This document shows, piece after piece, positions 60,862 to 64,000 of a stretch of 64,000 nucleotides of DNA. Every line of letters starts with the position of its first letter. The stretch's first letter is position 1. Origin of the DNA: an uncultured Bacteroidales bacterium (GTDB lineage: Bacteria; Bacteroidota; Bacteroidia; Bacteroidales; Muribaculaceae); contig CACZNH010000009.1 in NCBI GenBank assembly GCA_902782465.1, positions 1 through 64,000 of the forward strand, written 5' to 3'. The notes below the pieces were generated by a model that worked only from the letters and a program-made list of their open reading frames with translations, was not told where the DNA came from and did not search any database. The translations under genes were made by a program, and so were the position numbers.

Positions 60862-63120
60862 TTAACTTGCGGAACTTAGCATTATATCAATCAATGCTAC
60901 CAAATCACCAACGTCAATCATGCCATTCTGGTCCAAGTCGGCAGCTAGTTTGTCAAAACCAATGGCTTCAGGATTATCACCGACGAGATAGTCAATCATG
61001 TCAACGAGGTCACCCATATTGATGGCTCCATCCATATTGACATCACCGATATAATAATTCATGCGCCTAAGAATCAGTTTCATGCCTGCCAAGGCATCGA
61101 TTTTACCATATGCACCGAAATGTGCAGCATTTGGCCCACTGGTATACATGTCCCTGATTGCTGTCTGAGCCATGATATCCTTAGCTTCGGCAATCGACAA
61201 ATCCGGCTTGGCCTGCAGCCATTGAGCCAAAATTCCGGCAACCGTGGGAGCCGCCATCGAGGTTCCGCTCATCGCGCCCCAATAATGGCCGTCGCTGGTT
61301 TTCATGACTGTCAATGTGTTGCTATTGTGCGCATAGGAAGAATAACGGCTCACAGCGGATATCACATAGCATCCAGGAGCACAAATTGTCGGCAAAGCCT
61401 TGCCTGTCGGTCCCGCCCCCTGCGCCTGATAGCTGGAAAATGGCGCAATATCTCCAATGGTTAATGAGTTATCAGTAATTGTTTTACCCTTGAACAGGGA
61501 ATAATAGCTATTACGTGAAACGTAGGCTCCAGCCGAGAAAATCGAGTCGCACACGGCATAGGAATTGATTGAACAAGAGCTATTGGCTGGTGTATAGAAA
61601 TTATACGCTATTCCACCATCCATGGTAATTATCGCGGAATTCCATTGAGAAAAGCCGGTGCCCGAATTACTTGTCCAAGCGTCAATATAAGATATTCTGT
61701 CATCACTAGGCCAGATGCTAACGCCAATTGCATAACGGCCTCGCTTGACATTGCCCGAGACGGTATATTTCTTGTTCACCAAGTTGCGCACTGTAAGAAT
61801 CAGTTCATACTTCTTGCCGTAGACCGAATATGTGACCTGCCCCCTAAGATAACCTGTGGTGTCCACACTGTTGTCAAGGGTGAAATATTCGCTGATTTCA
61901 GGTAACTCAATCCTCGATGACCCCGAGAAGACATCAGATTGCCATACTATCATACCCGTCTGCTGATCAAGGAAATGAAATCTGTAATTGAAATTCCACC
62001 CCGAGGACCTCATCCAGAGATCAGCCATACAAATGCGGTAGTAATAAGTGGAATCTACCGACGTGTTTCCGTTGTTGTATTTAAAAAGCAGATTCAAGGG
62101 ATTGGCGGAACTGGCTTCTTTGGATGAATAAATGCGCACATCACCGTTATTACCTGCAGCAAACACAAAAAAACGGCCAGGACCCATCAGCTGGGAAACG
62201 ACATTCGAGAGATAGTCCTGTCCATCATGAGCACCACTGAAGGCACTCACGCTCATACTAACCACGTAGGGCTGGGCCACACTATCGGCATAGCTGTCAA
62301 CATAGCGCAGGCAATTGGCAAGCTCGGTGGCAGAAATTGTGCCGTCGAGGACACTGAGCGCGCACAATACAATGTCCGCACCAGGGGCCATGCCACCATA
62401 TCCGCCCACATGGCCACCAGCAGCAATGCTGGCAGTGTGGGTGCCGTGTGTACTGTTACTGTCATCGGTGGTCAGGCCATAAATCTCGTCATCCATAAAG
62501 ACCGACCCCGGCAGACGGATTCTTTTGTTGTAACGGGCGGGATGGCCAGACCTGTCGGTCGTACTGTAGACCCTCTTGATGCGAGTCAGCGAGGTATTGT
62601 CACTACGCCTGAAGGCAAGATGCTGATAGTCATAGCCCACATCCATGATTGCTACAATTACGCCAGTTCCGTCGTAGGATTGAGGCAACCCGTTATGAAT
62701 GCCGTCGAGAACCTGAGCCGCATGTGTCACGCTCAATGTGGAATCGGTACACAGCATCATCCTGCCGCTGATTTCCACATCGGTGACACAAGGCATCATC
62801 GACACCGTGACAAGGTCGTCAACCGGAATCTGAGCGGTCACAAAGCCGTCAAAACAGCAGTTGACGATAACACCTGCTGCCTGCAGTTTTCCAATAGCAT
62901 CATCTCCATTAACGGCAATGAATGCATCAACCATTTCCTTGCCGTCAACCATGCGGGGAGGGAAGAACCGCATAAACCGCTCGGTTGCACCGACGTTCAA
63001 AGCCCGCTCGTCAAGAAATTGCCTGACAGTAACAGGCAGGATGCGCTGGGCTTGCGCATCCCATGTTGCCAGCATCATCAAGCAAACGCTGGCAAAAATG
63101 ATAACTTTTTTCAACTTCAT
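60862..63120 (-). CDS. Secreted S8 (subtilisin-like) serine protease with C-terminal dockerin
   Basis: 752 residues. Signal peptide (about 1-25), N-terminal propeptide (about 26-125), and a peptidase S8 domain with Asp160 (VAIMDVGYDY), His225 (STHGTHTASIAAGG), oxyanion Asn324 (AAGNNGD) and nucleophile Ser621 (SGTSMAAPTVAGI). A beta-domain of about 200 residues is inserted between Asn324 and the Ser region. The end (about 690-752) is a dockerin with GDVNMDGAINMGDLVDMIDY and DLDQNGMIDVGDLVALIDIM. Secreted proteolysis is expected; the dockerin suggests docking to a cohesin-like partner. A close paralog lies immediately upstream. Confidence 0.93.
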   Translation of the reverse strand: MKLKKVIIFASVCLMMLATWDAQAQRILPVTVRQFLDERALNVGATERFMRFFPPRMVDGKEMVDAFIAVNGDDAIGKLQAAGVIVNCCFDGFVTAQIPVDDLVTVSMMPCVTDVEISGRMMLCTDSTLSVTHAAQVLDGIHNGLPQSYDGTGVIVAIMDVGYDYQHLAFRRSDNTSLTRIKRVYSTTDRSGHPARYNKRIRLPGSVFMDDEIYGLTTDDSNSTHGTHTASIAAGGHVGGYGGMAPGADIVLCALSVLDGTISATELANCLRYVDSYADSVAQPYVVSMSVSAFSGAHDGQDYLSNVVSQLMGPGRFFVFAAGNNGDVRIYSSKEASSANPLNLLFKYNNGNTSVDSTYYYRICMADLWMRSSGWNFNYRFHFLDQQTGMIVWQSDVFSGSSRIELPEISEYFTLDNSVDTTGYLRGQVTYSVYGKKYELILTVRNLVNKKYTVSGNVKRGRYAIGVSIWPSDDRISYIDAWTSNSGTGFSQWNSAIITMDGGIAYNFYTPANSSCSINSYAVCDSIFSAGAYVSRNSYYSLFKGKTITDNSLTIGDIAPFSSYQAQGAGPTGKALPTICAPGCYVISAVSRYSSYAHNSNTLTVMKTSDGHYWGAMSGTSMAAPTVAGILAQWLQAKPDLSIAEAKDIMAQTAIRDMYTSGPNAAHFGAYGKIDALAGMKLILRRMNYYIGDVNMDGAINMGDLVDMIDYLVGDNPEAIGFDKLAADLDQNGMIDVGDLVALIDIMLSSAS

Positions 63121-63159
63121 AGCCCTAACTCATGTCGTTTATAAACAGCAATCTGTTAA

Positions 63160-64000
63160 TTAATCAATGCGTCCAAGAATGAAGTCAATCGCGTAAGAGA
63201 TATCGACGACATCAAAGGTTCCATCCATGTTGATATCCAGTGCAGGCTCATTAACATAAAAGCCATCGCCAATCACAAAGTCTATCCCGTTAAGCAAACA
63301 ATCAATCATCAGCGTCATGTCTACAACATCAATTGCTCCATCATTGTTCACATCGCCAAAATGCACACTGCGCTCCAGAATGTATAAGGCACCAGCCATG
63401 GCGTCAATCTTTCCATTGGGGCCATAGCGTGCGCCATCAATGGCCGACATGGTGAATTCATCTTTAATAGCGGTAGCGGCAATCACTTTCTTGATGTCAC
63501 CCGGTGAGAGATTCGGATTAATCTGCAACCATTCTGCGATAATACCTGCCACTGTAGGAGCGGCCATCGAAGTGCCAGTCAATACCGCATAGTTGTGGTT
63601 GCCGGGAAGGCGCAAAACAGTCGAGGGACCATTCACAGCATAGTTATTGTATCGACTCACGGCAGATACGACATCAAAGCCAGGAGCCATTACAGTAGGC
63701 AACGCTTTTCCAGTAGGACCATATCCCAAACCTTCAAAACTTGTGGTTTTGTAGAACGAACCGATTACATATGAATCATTCCAGGTTGTTGTGCCCAGAT
63801 TATAGGAATAATAATAGTTGCGTGCCACAAATCCACCAGCCGAAATAATGGAATCAGCGACAGCATAGGTACCAATCGAAGCCATATCCGAAGGCGCGCT
63901 GAAGTAATCTGACACGGCACGTGTTACGGTATCGCCATTTTCTGTAACCTCATCCACATAAACTACACCGGAATATCTGGTACGCTGTCCGTTGCCAGTG
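63160..64000 (-). CDS. Second S8 serine protease with dockerin (5' part beyond window)
   Basis: C-terminal 279 codons of a subtilisin-like protease whose frame remains open to base 64000. The Ser loop TGTSMAAPTVAGIIAEWLQI and flanks (GPTGKALPTVMAPG, SAVSRYNNYA) closely match the downstream gene, so this is a tandem duplicate. The C-terminal dockerin has GDVNNDGAIDVVDMTLMIDC and DINMDGTFDVVDISYAIDFI, with a longer spacer between its halves than in the neighbour. The Asp and His catalytic residues are outside the window. Only 39 bases separate the two genes. Confidence 0.9.
   Translation of the reverse strand, partial: TGNGQRTRYSGVVYVDEVTENGDTVTRAVSDYFSAPSDMASIGTYAVADSIISAGGFVARNYYYSYNLGTTTWNDSYVIGSFYKTTSFEGLGYGPTGKALPTVMAPGFDVVSAVSRYNNYAVNGPSTVLRLPGNHNYAVLTGTSMAAPTVAGIIAEWLQINPNLSPGDIKKVIAATAIKDEFTMSAIDGARYGPNGKIDAMAGALYILERSVHFGDVNNDGAIDVVDMTLMIDCLLNGIDFVIGDGFYVNEPALDINMDGTFDVVDISYAIDFILGRID

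Noticed and set aside
1-64000. tRNA, rRNA or tmRNA genes
   Set aside because: No cloverleaf or conserved rRNA words were noticed in the gaps; a tRNAscan/Infernal run would be needed to exclude them fully.

Overview
The window is chromosomal DNA from a host-associated member of the Bacteroidales, most likely Prevotellaceae or Muribaculaceae; the sequence alone does not settle the genus. Evidence: Bacteroidetes-type promoters (TTTG, 19 bases, TAnnTTTG) stand in front of several genes; there is a BamA-like lipoprotein (TamL type) with TamB; two large surface proteins end in type IX secretion (T9SS)-like sorting domains; and RibBA, NfnAB, DUF5686, an LptF/G permease and dockerin-tailed secreted enzymes are present. 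No rRNA, tRNA, CRISPR array or SusCD locus was found.

Layout. 1-552: end of an IS3-family element running off the left edge. 0.96-4 kb: small membrane protein, PstS-like lipoprotein and TPR protein. 4-9.6 kb (minus): secreted six-hairpin glycosidase-like lipoprotein, then a tricorn-like S41 protease. 10-13.7 kb (minus): flavodiiron protein FprA, then NfnA and NfnB (redox and O2 defence). 14-21.3 kb (plus): tamB-tamL. 21.3-29.5 kb (minus): LptF/G permease, RibBA, HD hydrolase, endonuclease I with a dockerin, and a ClpC lacking its N domain. 29.8-41.6 kb (plus): three-gene surface-protein operon with a beta-helix protein, a repeat/LRR/dockerin protein and a 2510-residue protein with a cohesin-like N-terminus. 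41.7-51.1 kb: DUF5686 outer-membrane protein, M16 peptidase, 5-formyl-THF cyclo-ligase, S1-type RNA-binding protein, RsiV-like lipoprotein, RsmG and an MBL hydrolase. 51.2-54.5 kb (minus): ECF sigma operon with two paralogous outer-membrane proteins. 54.5-60.8 kb: unknown secreted protein, RlmH, NadC, DAHP synthase/chorismate mutase, SDR and GpmI. 60.8-64 kb (minus): two tandem dockerin-tailed subtilisin-like proteases, the second cut by the window edge.

The most unusual signal is in the DNA between genes. Four copies of a two-hairpin element lie 0-3 bases after a stop codon, in the same orientation relative to the gene before them. Their stems differ in sequence but keep pairing, and each ends in GTGTATGGTGTATGG. 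A second class is made of degenerate repeats with roughly 7-bp spacing (TTAGGAG, ACTAAGG, CAGTTTT, TAGATAA types), often beginning at a stop codon and often folding back around a GCGGATGCC core. One such array lies in frame inside the DUF5686 gene. A further repeat carries the whole promoter of two unrelated genes. These look like families of dispersed structured elements, many of them acting as 3'-UTRs.
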